Assembly (NCBI GenBank): GCA_022826645.1 | Contig: JAJDUM010000087.1 | Location: forward strand, 1-49,854 | Source of the DNA: Candidatus Poribacteria bacterium | GTDB lineage: Bacteria; Poribacteria; WGA-4E; PCPOR2b | Direction: 5' to 3' | DNA: 49,854 nt | Part shown: positions 7,801-16,063 of the stretch, one piece after another | How the letters are laid out: each line of letters begins with the position of its first letter | How positions within the stretch are numbered: the first letter of the stretch is position 1 | Made by a program: the position numbers and the translations under genes | Notes under the pieces: generated by a model | What the model was told of the DNA's origin: nothing | Seen by the model: the letters and a program-made list of their open reading frames with translations, nothing else | The model's database searches: none

Positions 7801-9369
7801 ATGCTTGAACTTTACGATACAACACTCAGAGACGGAAGCCAAGGGGAGGGAGTTGCTTTCTCAGTTGAGGACAAGCTGCTCATCATCAAAGCCCTCGACC
7901 GCTTGGGCATCCACTACATCGAAGGCGGCTACCCCGGTTCAAACCCAAAAGATATAGAATTCTTCAAAAGTGCGAAGTCACTCCAACTCCAACAGGCAGC
8001 AGTCGTGCCTTTCGGTAGCACGCGCCATCCACGTTATCAACCCAGCGAAGATCCCAATCTGCTGGCGTTACTGGATACAGGTGCCCGCACCGTCACGATT
8101 TTCGGAAAGAGTTGGGAACTCCATGCGACAGATGTGCTTCGTGTCACAGCACAGGAGAACATCGAACTCATCGAAAGTTCAGTTCGCTTCTTGGTTGAGA
8201 ATGGACGCGAGGTCATTTACGACGCGGAACATTTCTTTGATGGGTACGATGACCAGCCGGATTACGCGCTACAAACGCTTAAGGCAGCGGCACGTGCTGG
8301 CGCAAGATGTGTCGTACTGTGCGATACTAATGGGGGGCGATTGCCTCTGGAAATTCAGGAAGGTGTGCGAGCCGTCATGACAGAGATTGACCTGCCAGTT
8401 GGTATCCATACCCATAACGATGCAGCCATGGGAGCTGCGAACGCTGTACTGGCTGTCCAAGCGGGGGCCGCTCATGTGCAAGGGACATTCAACGGCTACG
8501 GTGAACGCTGCGGCAACGCAAATCTCGCGTCTATCATCCCAACGATCAAACTTAAGTTAGGGATTGACTGCATCAGCAAGGAAGGTCTCAGTCAACTCAC
8601 AGAAACATCACGCCTTATCAGCGAATTAGCAAATCTGCCGCACGACGAGCGTCAGCCGTATGTCGGGAGTTCTGCGTTCGCCCACAAAGGTGGCATGCAC
8701 ATTGACGCTGTCCGCAAGAATTCGCGTACTTTTGAACATATTAATCCAGAATTGGTTGGCAACGAGCAACGTATCCTAATCTCGGATCAGGCAGGTAAAA
8801 GTGCCATCCTGAAAAAAATCGAAAAACGCTATCCAAACTACGACAAGAACTCACCAGAAGTCATCGCGCTTTTTGATCGGTTGAAAGAAGCAGAAAATGA
8901 AGGTTATCAATATGAAGCCGCTGATGCGTCGTTTGAACTATTGACTCGGACGCTGTTAGACGGCTATCAATCATTCTTTGATCTGCTCGGATTTCGCGTA
9001 ATTATTGAGAAGGTCAAAGACCACGGCATACGGTCTGAAGCGACAATAAAAGTAATGGCGCCCGATCGCGAGGTCGAGCACACCGCCGCTGATGGTGATG
9101 GTCCTGTCAATGCGCTCGACAGCGCGCTACGCAAGGCACTTGAGCGATTCTACCCTTCGCTACAGGATGTACACTTAACCGACTATAAAGTGCGGGTTCT
9201 CGACACCCAAGCCGGCACCGGTGCAAAAGTTCGAGTGCTGATTGAAGCGAGTGATGGAAAAGAGCATTGGGGTACGGTTGGGGTGTCGGAAAACATCATA
9301 CAGGCAAGTTGGGAAGCCCTCACGGATAGCTTGGAATACAAACTCTATAAAGACAACCGTGATATATAA
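7801..9369 (+). CDS. cimA: Citramalate synthase (isopropylmalate/homocitrate synthase family)
   Basis: Condenses pyruvate and acetyl-CoA to (R)-citramalate, the entry into the threonine-independent isoleucine route. The N-terminal TIM barrel starts LYDTTLRDGSQGEGVAFS, with the catalytic Arg/Asp pair. The metal site HTHND lies near residues 203-207, followed by GTFNGYGERCGNANL. The linker contains HKGGMHIDAV, and residues beyond about 390 form the LeuA-type regulatory domain that usually senses isoleucine. The length of 522 aa matches CimA (about 510-530) better than LeuA. AGGAGG is present but about 12-13 bases from the ATG, a longer spacing than usual. Confidence 0.93.
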   Translation: MLELYDTTLRDGSQGEGVAFSVEDKLLIIKALDRLGIHYIEGGYPGSNPKDIEFFKSAKSLQLQQAAVVPFGSTRHPRYQPSEDPNLLALLDTGARTVTIFGKSWELHATDVLRVTAQENIELIESSVRFLVENGREVIYDAEHFFDGYDDQPDYALQTLKAAARAGARCVVLCDTNGGRLPLEIQEGVRAVMTEIDLPVGIHTHNDAAMGAANAVLAVQAGAAHVQGTFNGYGERCGNANLASIIPTIKLKLGIDCISKEGLSQLTETSRLISELANLPHDERQPYVGSSAFAHKGGMHIDAVRKNSRTFEHINPELVGNEQRILISDQAGKSAILKKIEKRYPNYDKNSPEVIALFDRLKEAENEGYQYEAADASFELLTRTLLDGYQSFFDLLGFRVIIEKVKDHGIRSEATIKVMAPDREVEHTAADGDGPVNALDSALRKALERFYPSLQDVHLTDYKVRVLDTQAGTGAKVRVLIEASDGKEHWGTVGVSENIIQASWEALTDSLEYKLYKDNRDI

Positions 9370-9445
9370 AACATAGTGCGTGACGACTACCTTGCGTGCC
9401 CAGTATACCTCATGCGGAAGCTCAACCTAAGATCTATCTTCATCC

Positions 9446-9484
9446 TTGACGCAATTGATCTGATTTGTTATAATATATATAACA
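9446..9484 (+). promoter_or_regulatory. Promoter with overlapping palindrome
   Basis: TTGACG (9446-9451), 17-base spacer and TATAAT (9469-9474) form a strong sigma-70-type promoter for the gene at 9515. An inverted repeat TGTTATA-N5-TATAACA (9466-9484) covers the -10 box and the likely start point, as a repressor site would. The repressor is unknown. Confidence 0.75.
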
Positions 9485-9514
9485 TTTAGATAATTATCGA
9501 CAAGAGGATTCTAT

Positions 9515-10072
9515 ATGGCTGATTTACAACAGATTGCAAAAACAGCGCAAGAGATCATCCAGATCTGTGAGCAAGAGCGAACCAACAAAGCGGACAAAGA
9601 AAAGCTGCTGAAGCTGCAAGGAGCAATCCTTACGCATATTGAAAGTCTTACCGAATGCGAAGTTTGCGGATCAATCGCAGACCTGGTTGTAACGATGACA
9701 ATTGAGCCAGTGACCGCAAAGTTGTGTAAAGATTGTGGTATAAGCGCGATCGAAACCGGAAAAATTAAAAAAGGTACAACACGAAAGCGACCTGCCCGAA
9801 CTGTAAGGAAGAGTGCACCAACGGCGAAGAAAAAATCGCCACCGCAACAGGCATCACCCAAGAGCACCGCCGAGCTATTTGCCGAAGTGGAGAAGGAAAC
9901 AAGCCTCAAGAAAACGGATATAAGGCGTCTGCATAAAATCATCCAAGAGATCCCAAGTCCGATGAACCTTGAAAACACCGTCTTATATGTGAAGCATGAG
10001 GCGGGGCTCGCGAAACTGAGGATAGAGCAGGACGCTTTGAAAACAGCGGTTACGCTACTAATGGCGACGTGA
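9515..10072 (+). CDS. Basic protein with a zinc-ribbon-like module, unknown function
   Basis: A 185-residue protein I cannot name. Residues about 1-45 look helical. Residues 49-75 hold CEVC and CKDC, a four-Cys zinc-ribbon arrangement with 18-20 residues between knuckles. The next 35 residues are rich in Lys, Arg, Ser, Thr and Pro (for example RKRPARTVRKSAPTAKKK), a flexible basic linker of the kind that binds nucleic acid. The C-terminal third is mixed helical. AGAGGATT lies before the ATG, and it has its own promoter at 9446. Its composition suggests an RNA- or DNA-associated protein, which is inference only. Confidence 0.8.
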   Translation: MADLQQIAKTAQEIIQICEQERTNKADKEKLLKLQGAILTHIESLTECEVCGSIADLVVTMTIEPVTAKLCKDCGISAIETGKIKKGTTRKRPARTVRKSAPTAKKKSPPQQASPKSTAELFAEVEKETSLKKTDIRRLHKIIQEIPSPMNLENTVLYVKHEAGLAKLRIEQDALKTAVTLLMAT

Positions 10073-10234
10073 AATTCTCCTTTCACATCTTGGGGCGCAC
10101 CGAAGTTAGTTCGTTGAACTTTGCAAGGGTTTGGCACTTTTGCTTAAATTCAAGAATTTCTGAAACAGATTCATATCTGAAAGCGTTTAGCATAATACGA
10201 TCTTGTCAACGATAGGGACAAGGAGGCGCCTACT

Positions 10235-10843
10235 GTGATAGATAAAATGATCGATGACCTATCAGATCAAGAAGATACGCAACTTGCAACGTTGACAAAG
10301 GCTGGGAACGAAGAGGCTTTTCGATCGTTGTTTGATAAACATTATAACTGGGTTTATAGTAAAACATATCGAATGCTATGTAATCATCAGGATACTGAGG
10401 AGATATCCTTGGATATCTTTATGAAAGTATGGCAAAAGATCGAGAAATGGGATACTGTTCAAGGCAGTTTTCAAGCATGGTTGAACGTTGTTGCAAAAAA
10501 TACAATAATCGATGCAATCCGCAAAAAAGAAAGGATTCGTGAAGCACTCTTAAGTATGGAGGATGAATCTGAATTGCCACTTGTTGAATACCAAGACCAA
10601 CGACCAACGCCTGAAAAACAGGTCGAATCCCGAGAAGCTCAGGAGATCCTTGAATGGGCACTCCAGATGGTGAAAAAGCCGAATCACAGAGTCGCTTGGA
10701 TTTTGCGCCACCTGGAAGGGTATAGTATTGCCGAGATTTCGCAAACACTCCAGCGTAAGGAAGGAACGGTGAAAATCTGGATTTTCCGTTGCACTGAGGA
10801 GTTGCGCCAAATTCTTACCAGAAAGGGTCTAAAATGGGTTTAA
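10235..10843 (+). CDS. ECF-type RNA polymerase sigma factor
   Basis: A 202-residue sigma-70 family protein with regions 2 and 4 only. Region 2 covers roughly residues 25-95 (EEAFRSLFDKHYNWVYS through NVVAKNTIIDAIRKKERI). Region 4 covers about 145-200 and contains the helix-turn-helix YSIAEISQTLQRKEGTVKIW. The start is a GTG eight bases after AGGAGG; an ATG four codons in is less well placed. The stop lies 17 bases before the FHA gene, so the pair forms an operon. Targets and the activating signal are unknown. No classical zinc-type anti-sigma gene is adjacent. Confidence 0.92.
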   Translation: MIDKMIDDLSDQEDTQLATLTKAGNEEAFRSLFDKHYNWVYSKTYRMLCNHQDTEEISLDIFMKVWQKIEKWDTVQGSFQAWLNVVAKNTIIDAIRKKERIREALLSMEDESELPLVEYQDQRPTPEKQVESREAQEILEWALQMVKKPNHRVAWILRHLEGYSIAEISQTLQRKEGTVKIWIFRCTEELRQILTRKGLKWV

Positions 10844-10860
10844 TTACGAGGGGAGATCAT

Positions 10861-11964
10861 ATGAAATTTTGGAAAAAACCGACACAAAATTTCACTAAAG
10901 ATGAAATAAGAAAAGCGGAGATGCTAGAGATTCATACGCGCAGAATCCGAGGGGAAAGGTTGTCCCGCAAGCAAACCCGACTGTTAAAAGCGAGCGAACA
11001 ATATCCAGAACTGGACCCTTTGAAAGAACTCGTTGATTTTGCACATCATCGTTTTGAGGAAAGAGAAAATGTCACCCCGCTTCCTGGAGCAAAACGACGC
11101 ATTGCTAATGATTTGATGAACTCAATTGGTCGTGATGCCGCAGAAGATGCTATGCTACACGGCGATGAAGTCGGATTGCAGCCAGCTTACAGTCCTGACC
11201 TGGTCGGGAGTGATAGCGAACTTGCATTACCGCATGTTTCCGGCGATTTGCCGCCGCCAATTCCTGAACAGGTGGATCCGCTTAATGAGACAGTCATCAT
11301 TGACAGTGAAGAGGGCGAATCGGTAGCCTCTCCGGTAGAAGAGGCATGTCTCAAGTTGAAGGTTGTAGAGGGCGACGGACCTGAGCGTGAATATGACATC
11401 TCTTTCCAACCCATGATTATCGGGTCCGGGTATGAGACAACTATCCAATTAGATGCCAATACCCCTGTTTCACAACGTCATGCGTTACTTACCGTTGATA
11501 ATGATGAGCTGCTGATCACAAATCTCGACAACGATAGCGGTACGTCCGTTGATGGTGCTCGAATCACTGAACCAACACCACTCCATGTTTCCTCAAGGGT
11601 ACAAATCGGTGGGCAAGTGCTTGAGGTAACTGCCTTTCGCCGGGACGCCAGTGTCCTCGGTGTCTCCTTTGAAGTCGTAGAAGGCCCAGATGTCGGACAG
11701 GTCCATTGGGTCCATTTCAAAGAGATGACAGTAGGCCGCAGCGCAGCAGCAGAAATCCAACTTGATGACTCAACAGGAACGCTCTCCCGTCTGCATGCTC
11801 GGTTTTATCTGAAAAACGGCGAGGTCTATCTTACCGATCTCGGTAGCAAAAACGGGACTTACGTTGATGGATTTCGTATTGAAGAAGCAACCGTCGTTGA
11901 ACAAGGCATGCGCATTGGGTTCAGTGGAATCGTCTGTGAAGTCACAGATATTGAACACATTTAG
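10861..11964 (+). CDS. Protein with two forkhead-associated (FHA) domains
   Basis: FHA domains bind phosphothreonine peptides. Residues 1-60 are charged and helical, a Pro/Glu/Ser-rich linker follows, then FHA1 spans about 163-248 and FHA2 about 266-360. FHA2 has the canonical ligand residues (GRS near 291, LSRLHARF near 309, SKNGTYVDG near 328). FHA1 keeps SQRHA and NDSGTSVDG but has IGSG instead of GR, so it may have lost phosphopeptide binding. The ATG at 10861 follows GAGGGGAGATC. An earlier ATG at 10834 would overlap the sigma gene. Pairing with an ECF sigma suggests a phosphorylation-dependent regulator of that sigma. No kinase gene is in the window. Confidence 0.9.
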   Translation: MKFWKKPTQNFTKDEIRKAEMLEIHTRRIRGERLSRKQTRLLKASEQYPELDPLKELVDFAHHRFEERENVTPLPGAKRRIANDLMNSIGRDAAEDAMLHGDEVGLQPAYSPDLVGSDSELALPHVSGDLPPPIPEQVDPLNETVIIDSEEGESVASPVEEACLKLKVVEGDGPEREYDISFQPMIIGSGYETTIQLDANTPVSQRHALLTVDNDELLITNLDNDSGTSVDGARITEPTPLHVSSRVQIGGQVLEVTAFRRDASVLGVSFEVVEGPDVGQVHWVHFKEMTVGRSAAAEIQLDDSTGTLSRLHARFYLKNGEVYLTDLGSKNGTYVDGFRIEEATVVEQGMRIGFSGIVCEVTDIEHI

Positions 11965-12019
11965 CCTAATGAGTTAGCCTGCGATTTTGTGATGCAGTAC
12001 AACTAAAATAAAGAGATTT

Positions 12020-12103
12020 GGGCGTGTATAATACACTGCCCATCATTAGATACCGCATTTTTCTTTTCGCCATTGAGTGGAGAGAGGAATGCGGTTTTTT
12101 TCT
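12020..12103 (+). terminator. Hairpin and likely terminator after the sigma-FHA operon
   Basis: First a compact hairpin, GGGC-GTGTA / TACAC-T-GCCC (12020-12041), then a longer stem CCGCATT ... AATGCGG (about 12053-12096) followed by seven T residues. Together they look like the 3' end signal of the sigma-FHA transcript. The long loop of the second stem lowers certainty. Confidence 0.55.
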
Positions 12104-12105
12104 AT

Positions 12106-12133
12106 TTGAATTTGCAACCGTCTAAGGTATAAT
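12106..12133 (+). promoter_or_regulatory. Candidate promoter for the TPR-peptidase gene
   Basis: TTGAAT (12106-12111), 16-base spacer, TATAAT (12128-12133). It would give a leader of about 125 bases before the ATG at 12266. Confidence 0.55.
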
Positions 12134-12238
12134 AACTCAAGTCGCTAATAGTAGCCACATTGCTTCGTTTCCCAATCTATCGGAGCTCCGCCGCGCCGTG
12201 CCTGTTGTGCAAATTACAGGGCGGTAGAACCCCAGTGC

Positions 12239-12262
12239 TACGATTTCAATGAGCTAATCGTA
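12239..12262 (+). promoter_or_regulatory. Hairpin abutting the start codon of the TPR-peptidase gene
   Basis: TACGATT (12239-12245) pairs perfectly with AATCGTA (12256-12262) across a 10-nt loop, and ends three bases before the ATG. No Shine-Dalgarno sequence is visible, so initiation here may be structure-controlled or weak. Confidence 0.5.
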
Positions 12263-12265
12263 CCC

Positions 12266-13390
12266 ATGAGTCAGAAACAAGCTGCCTCCACCCACTTTAA
12301 CCGCGCTGCAGATCTTTATCGGCAAGCAGGCTATGCCCAAGCCGTTAAATATTATCTGGCGGGCTTAGAAATCGACCCGATGTGTGTGGAAGCGTATGCA
12401 GACTTGGCAAAGGCGTATGAAAAACTGGGGTGTTGGGACCAGGGGATCGAATCGTTGGATGCTGCACTAAGGCTACGCCCCGGTTATCCAACTGCCCTGC
12501 GCCGCAAGGAACGTATTCTCGAGGAGAGAAGCGTTTATGACGCCTTAACCGATGAATTGAATCAAGGCCTCGATGTCGCCGAGCAGCATCGATCAGTCCA
12601 TGCCGTTCAGATGAAACGCTCTCGAAACGGCGAGGATCTCCCTAAAATCGAGCACAAATTTTTCACCCTCACCGGTGGACAGGCAATCCCACAGAGCCTA
12701 CTGTTAGTCGTATCCCAAATCATCGAATACACCTATCATGAGGTTGGAAAAATTTTCGGATGCTACCCGCAATGCAAAGTTCCTATCTTCATTGATGCTG
12801 CGAATCAAATTGATACGCTACACGCTGCGAGTCCGGTGAGTAACACAATATCTCCCGTCGAGGCTGTGAATCACACACTGTTTTCCAATGTGTCGCTCCC
12901 ACAGTGGGCGGTCGCCTGTTATGAAAATGGGAGCATTCGGTTGAGTTACCGTCCTTATAGCGACCCCAGTCTCGGTGTTTTGTACGCGGTTGTTCGCCAC
13001 GAGTGGACACATCTCCTCGTCGACCTACTCGCAGAGGGGCGATGTCCCAACTGGCTTGACGAGGGACTTGCGCAATTTATAGCACGTCCGTTGATGAACT
13101 CCGAGAAAATACGCTTGCAGCAAGCAAGTCGAGATGGATCTCTCCTGCCGCTCCACCTCCTACAAAAACCGTTTCAGGACCTGCCGGAGAAGCAACGTCT
13201 TATAGCATACCTCCAATCCTGCGCAACCACCAAATACCTGATACAGCAGTTCAGTTTTGCTGCGCTCCGAGCTGTGCTCAAACGCCTCGGCGATGGAAAG
13301 TCAACCGATACTGTATTTCAGGAGGTCTTCAGGAAAACAGAGAAAGAAATTGTTGCCGCTGCAAGCGCGGAAAACTGTACAACCGTTTAG
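12266..13390 (+). CDS. TPR protein with gluzincin-type metallopeptidase (peptidase MA-like) domain
   Basis: A 374-residue protein. Residues about 5-95 contain two to three TPR units (for example AVKYYLAGLEIDP). A peptidase domain follows, with the zinc motif HEWTH at residues 245-249 and the third ligand in WLDEGLAQF near 262-270, an arrangement of the gluzincin clan. It should therefore be an active zinc protease unless regulated. No signal peptide is seen, although proteins with this domain are often extracytoplasmic. Its stop is 11 bases before the cvpA-like gene, so the two are one operon. The absence of a ribosome site is odd; see the adjoining hairpin. Confidence 0.85.
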   Translation: MSQKQAASTHFNRAADLYRQAGYAQAVKYYLAGLEIDPMCVEAYADLAKAYEKLGCWDQGIESLDAALRLRPGYPTALRRKERILEERSVYDALTDELNQGLDVAEQHRSVHAVQMKRSRNGEDLPKIEHKFFTLTGGQAIPQSLLLVVSQIIEYTYHEVGKIFGCYPQCKVPIFIDAANQIDTLHAASPVSNTISPVEAVNHTLFSNVSLPQWAVACYENGSIRLSYRPYSDPSLGVLYAVVRHEWTHLLVDLLAEGRCPNWLDEGLAQFIARPLMNSEKIRLQQASRDGSLLPLHLLQKPFQDLPEKQRLIAYLQSCATTKYLIQQFSFAALRAVLKRLGDGKSTDTVFQEVFRKTEKEIVAAASAENCTTV

Positions 13391-13401
13391 GAGAATTCAC
13401 C

Positions 13402-13896
13402 ATGGGAAAACTCGATATTGCTATTGTAATCATCGCTGGCGTAGCTGGTCTGAGCTGCCTTCGAGCAGGATTTACGCGTAGTGTGTGGGGGATCGCTGCT
13501 ATGTCTGCTGGCGCATTCGTCGCCAGCCAAGTTTGGAAAGACGTGACCCCTTTCCTCCTCCGCTTTATAAAACAGGAACCGCTCGCCAAGTGGATTAGTA
13601 TTATCGCTATTGTTGCTGCCGTGAGCATTGTGATTGATATGGTCTTTAGTCACATCCAGAAGGTCGTGGAGCGTGGCGTATTAGGATGGATCAATCATAT
13701 CATTGGGGGCGCTTTTGGAGTGATCTCTGGTGCTATTTTGATTGGAGCTTGCCTCTTGTTGTTGGATCGCTTCGGCGGTGAGGAAGCTAAACAAGCCGTT
13801 GCTAATTCTCGTTTCGCGCCCGATCTCTTAGACATTGCCAAGCAAGTTTTCGATTTTGGGGAGGAGGCAATTAAAGAACATTTTGGACCGATGTAA
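13402..13896 (+). CDS. CvpA family membrane protein
   Basis: A 164-residue inner-membrane protein with four hydrophobic segments (about 3-22, 25-45, 62-84 and 100-125). It carries the family pattern of a Gly-rich first helix (IVIIAGVAGLSCLRAGFTRS) and a later GWINHIIGGAFGVISGAIL helix. CvpA proteins are linked to colicin V production in E. coli and more generally to envelope stress and biofilm traits. The mechanism is unsettled. AGGAGA precedes the ATG. It is co-transcribed with the TPR-peptidase gene just upstream. Confidence 0.88.
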   Translation: MGKLDIAIVIIAGVAGLSCLRAGFTRSVWGIAAMSAGAFVASQVWKDVTPFLLRFIKQEPLAKWISIIAIVAAVSIVIDMVFSHIQKVVERGVLGWINHIIGGAFGVISGAILIGACLLLLDRFGGEEAKQAVANSRFAPDLLDIAKQVFDFGEEAIKEHFGPM

Positions 13897-13952
13897 AATG
13901 CTAACGTTCATGTTAAGAATTAGTGCAACAGCACCGACTTGCCTCAACAACC

Positions 13953-14045
13953 GTAGGCGGGGCATCCCCGATAAATCCCCCGATAAGATCGGGGCAGGCC
14001 CGATGAATCGGGACAGGCGGGATCCAAAGCGACTTGCCCCGCCCT
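13953..14045. repeat. CCCGAT element nested inside a GGCGGGGCA hairpin repeat
   Basis: Outer arms GTAGGCGGGGCATC (13953-13966) and TTGCCCCGCCCT (14034-14045) match the uninterrupted hairpin at 34311-34335. Between them lie about 67 bases with three CCCGAT-type palindromes. The spacer otherwise shows no gene. Confidence 0.75.
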
Positions 14046-14131
14046 CAACACTTTCACCTTAATCCCACTCTGTTTTTACATAAGCCAATGCCAATTCCTC
14101 AGCACACCCTAATCTCCGGTAAGACCGATCC

Positions 14132-14854
14132 ATGCACAGCTGTTATGTTCCGCCTCCCCAAATCTCCGAAGACACCATCCGTATCAGTAAGTCCGAGCGA
14201 CATCACCTGCTTAACGTACTCCGCTTGAGGGCTGATGACCAAGTTGAAGTCTTTGACGGAGTGGGCAACCGTTATGTTGCTTCGCTCTGCGATACCCGCA
14301 CCTCCCCGCTACAAGCGAAAATTCTCCAGCAACAGTTTCACCCACACACCCCGCCCTATATTACCCTGTTTCAAGGCTTGCCCAAATTTGACAAAATGAA
14401 TCTAATCGTCCAGAAGACGACCGAGATTGGGGTGAGCGAGATTGCGCCGATGATCTGTCAGCGTTCAATTCCTCAATCCTTGGTTCAGGAAAAACGAATA
14501 ATACGCTGGCAACGGATCGCAAACGAAGCAGCCAAACAGTGCAAACGTCCCCATTTTGCACACGTACTCGCCCCTCAAGGGCTAAAAGGAGGTCTTCCAA
14601 GGATAGACCACTTGGATCTATCAATTCTCTTGTGGGAGGGCGAAAAACGGAACGGGCTCAAAGAGATATTGCGCAATCACGGAGACGCAAAATCGGTTGG
14701 GCTTTTTGTGGGACCCGAAGGTGGATTTACAAACGAAGAGGTGGACTTGGCACTTCAAAACGGATGCTTACCCGCAACATTCGGCGACAATACCTTGCGC
14801 ACAGAGACCGCCGCAATCGTCGGCGTGGCATCGGTGATGTATGAACTCAGATGA
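14132..14854 (+). CDS. rsmE: 16S rRNA (uracil-1498-N3)-methyltransferase
   Basis: SPOUT-class enzyme that methylates U1498 of 16S rRNA using S-adenosylmethionine. Family marks: an N-terminal PUA-like part with HHLLNVLRLRADDQVEVFDG, the segment QKTTEIGVSEIAPM, the SAM-binding knot LFVGPEGGFTNEEVD, and the C-terminal FGDNTLRTETAAIV. The length of 240 aa is typical. The ribosome site is weak (GGTAAG). It converges with the dehydrogenase gene across a composite repeat. Confidence 0.95.
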   Translation: MHSCYVPPPQISEDTIRISKSERHHLLNVLRLRADDQVEVFDGVGNRYVASLCDTRTSPLQAKILQQQFHPHTPPYITLFQGLPKFDKMNLIVQKTTEIGVSEIAPMICQRSIPQSLVQEKRIIRWQRIANEAAKQCKRPHFAHVLAPQGLKGGLPRIDHLDLSILLWEGEKRNGLKEILRNHGDAKSVGLFVGPEGGFTNEEVDLALQNGCLPATFGDNTLRTETAAIVGVASVMYELR

Positions 14855-14875
14855 GCATCATAGCGGCCTTTATGG

Positions 14876-15082
14876 GATGATCTGCGCGAAATTTTCAAAG
14901 TCCCCCTGACAAGTGGTACATCCCGCCTGTTCCGTTCCTGTTCCGTTCCGAGAATCCCGACAAGTCGGGACCTGCCCCGCCTGTCCCGATTTATCGGGGA
15001 TGTATCGGGGATCTATCGGGGGCGGGATTTAGGGGGTTGGTTGTGCCTTGCAAGTGTATCAGTAATTCTAAAATCTACTAAA
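14876..15082. repeat. Composite repeat at a convergent gene junction, copy B
   Basis: Carries AAAGTCCCCCTGACAAGTGG, a long block of CCCGAT palindromes (14921-15025, including GAATCCCGACAAGTCGGGAC), GGATTTAGGGGGTT, and the tail TTCTAAAATCTACTAAAT. It lies between rsmE and the minus-strand dehydrogenase gene. Confidence 0.7.
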
Positions 15083-15085
15083 TCA

Positions 15086-16048
15086 CTACCTCCAAACCAA
15101 CAAGACCGCAAGTGCTTCACCCGGCGTATTCCACAAGAAATCAAACGCCTCCTTCGCCTGCTTATACGGGAAGCGGTGGGTGATCATCCGATCAGTTTGG
15201 ATCTTTCCGGTGCGAATCTTCTCTAACGCCTGGAACGCAGTTTGTGAGAGCGGTTCGTCAACGAGAATACCTGCTACAAGCCGCTTGTGCATGATTTTCG
15301 ATGAATGCAACGGCAACGGTTCACCCTGATATAATGCGATCAACTGAAGGGTCCCTCCCCTCCGCACCATATCCTGTGCCTGATCAAACGACTTAACGCC
15401 CGCATGCCCGCCAACACAGTCAACGACAAGATCCGCACCGTTTCCATCGGTTAAACGCTGCACCGCCTCAACAGGATCCTCTTCCGACGCATCAATTACT
15501 ACATCCGCACCCAATTCCTCTGAGAGTTGGCAACGTAACGGCAATCCATCAACCGTAATGATTCTGGCGGGATTATATCCGCGTAGAATCTGTAGCATCA
15601 AGCTGCCTACAACGCCCTGCCCCAGAATGACGATCGTATCTCCCGCCTGCGCCCCTGATGAAGCCGCCCACGCCGTCGCTTCTGTAGAAAGCAGGAGGAA
15701 CGTGCCCGCCTCGAACGAAACATCATCGGGAAGCGGAACTAAATGGCCCCGTGTCGAATCCGTATCGCCAACGACATACTGGGCGTGAGGTGCGGCGGCC
15801 ATCACCCGTTGGCCAACTTGATACCCTGCGACATCAGCCCCGACCTGCTCGATGGTGCCTGTGAGGGAATACCCCATAATCGAATGCGGAAGTGCTTCTT
15901 CGCTAATATAACGCCGAAATAGCTCAGAACCGCGACTAATCAACGTCCTTTCCGTCCGCACCAAAACTTGACGGTCATTAATCTCAGGAATGGGCGCATC
16001 TTCTAACTGAATATTGCCGAAACCCTCTGGCTTAATCACACGAATCAT
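15086..16048 (-). CDS. Medium-chain dehydrogenase/reductase family oxidoreductase
   Basis: A 320-residue MDR-fold protein. The catalytic GroES-like N-domain contains SRGSELFRRY and GYSLTGTIEQVGADVAGY. The Rossmann domain carries the nucleotide motif GQGVVGS near residue 145. The Cys/His ligands of the catalytic zinc and the four-Cys lobe of classical zinc alcohol dehydrogenases are missing, so this is probably a zinc-free member or one acting on a sugar-derived substrate. AGGAGA precedes the ATG. It is 15 bases downstream of the enolase-superfamily dehydratase gene on the same strand, so the two should work in one pathway. Confidence 0.88.
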   Translation of the reverse strand: MIRVIKPEGFGNIQLEDAPIPEINDRQVLVRTERTLISRGSELFRRYISEEALPHSIMGYSLTGTIEQVGADVAGYQVGQRVMAAAPHAQYVVGDTDSTRGHLVPLPDDVSFEAGTFLLLSTEATAWAASSGAQAGDTIVILGQGVVGSLMLQILRGYNPARIITVDGLPLRCQLSEELGADVVIDASEEDPVEAVQRLTDGNGADLVVDCVGGHAGVKSFDQAQDMVRRGGTLQLIALYQGEPLPLHSSKIMHKRLVAGILVDEPLSQTAFQALEKIRTGKIQTDRMITHRFPYKQAKEAFDFLWNTPGEALAVLLVWR

Positions 16049-16063
16049 CGACGTTGTCTCCTG

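Noticed and set aside
12140..12262. Possible structured RNA or riboswitch before the TPR-peptidase gene
   Set aside because: Only small hairpins are visible (CGGAGCTCCG and TACGATT/AATCGTA); no known riboswitch core is recognisable.
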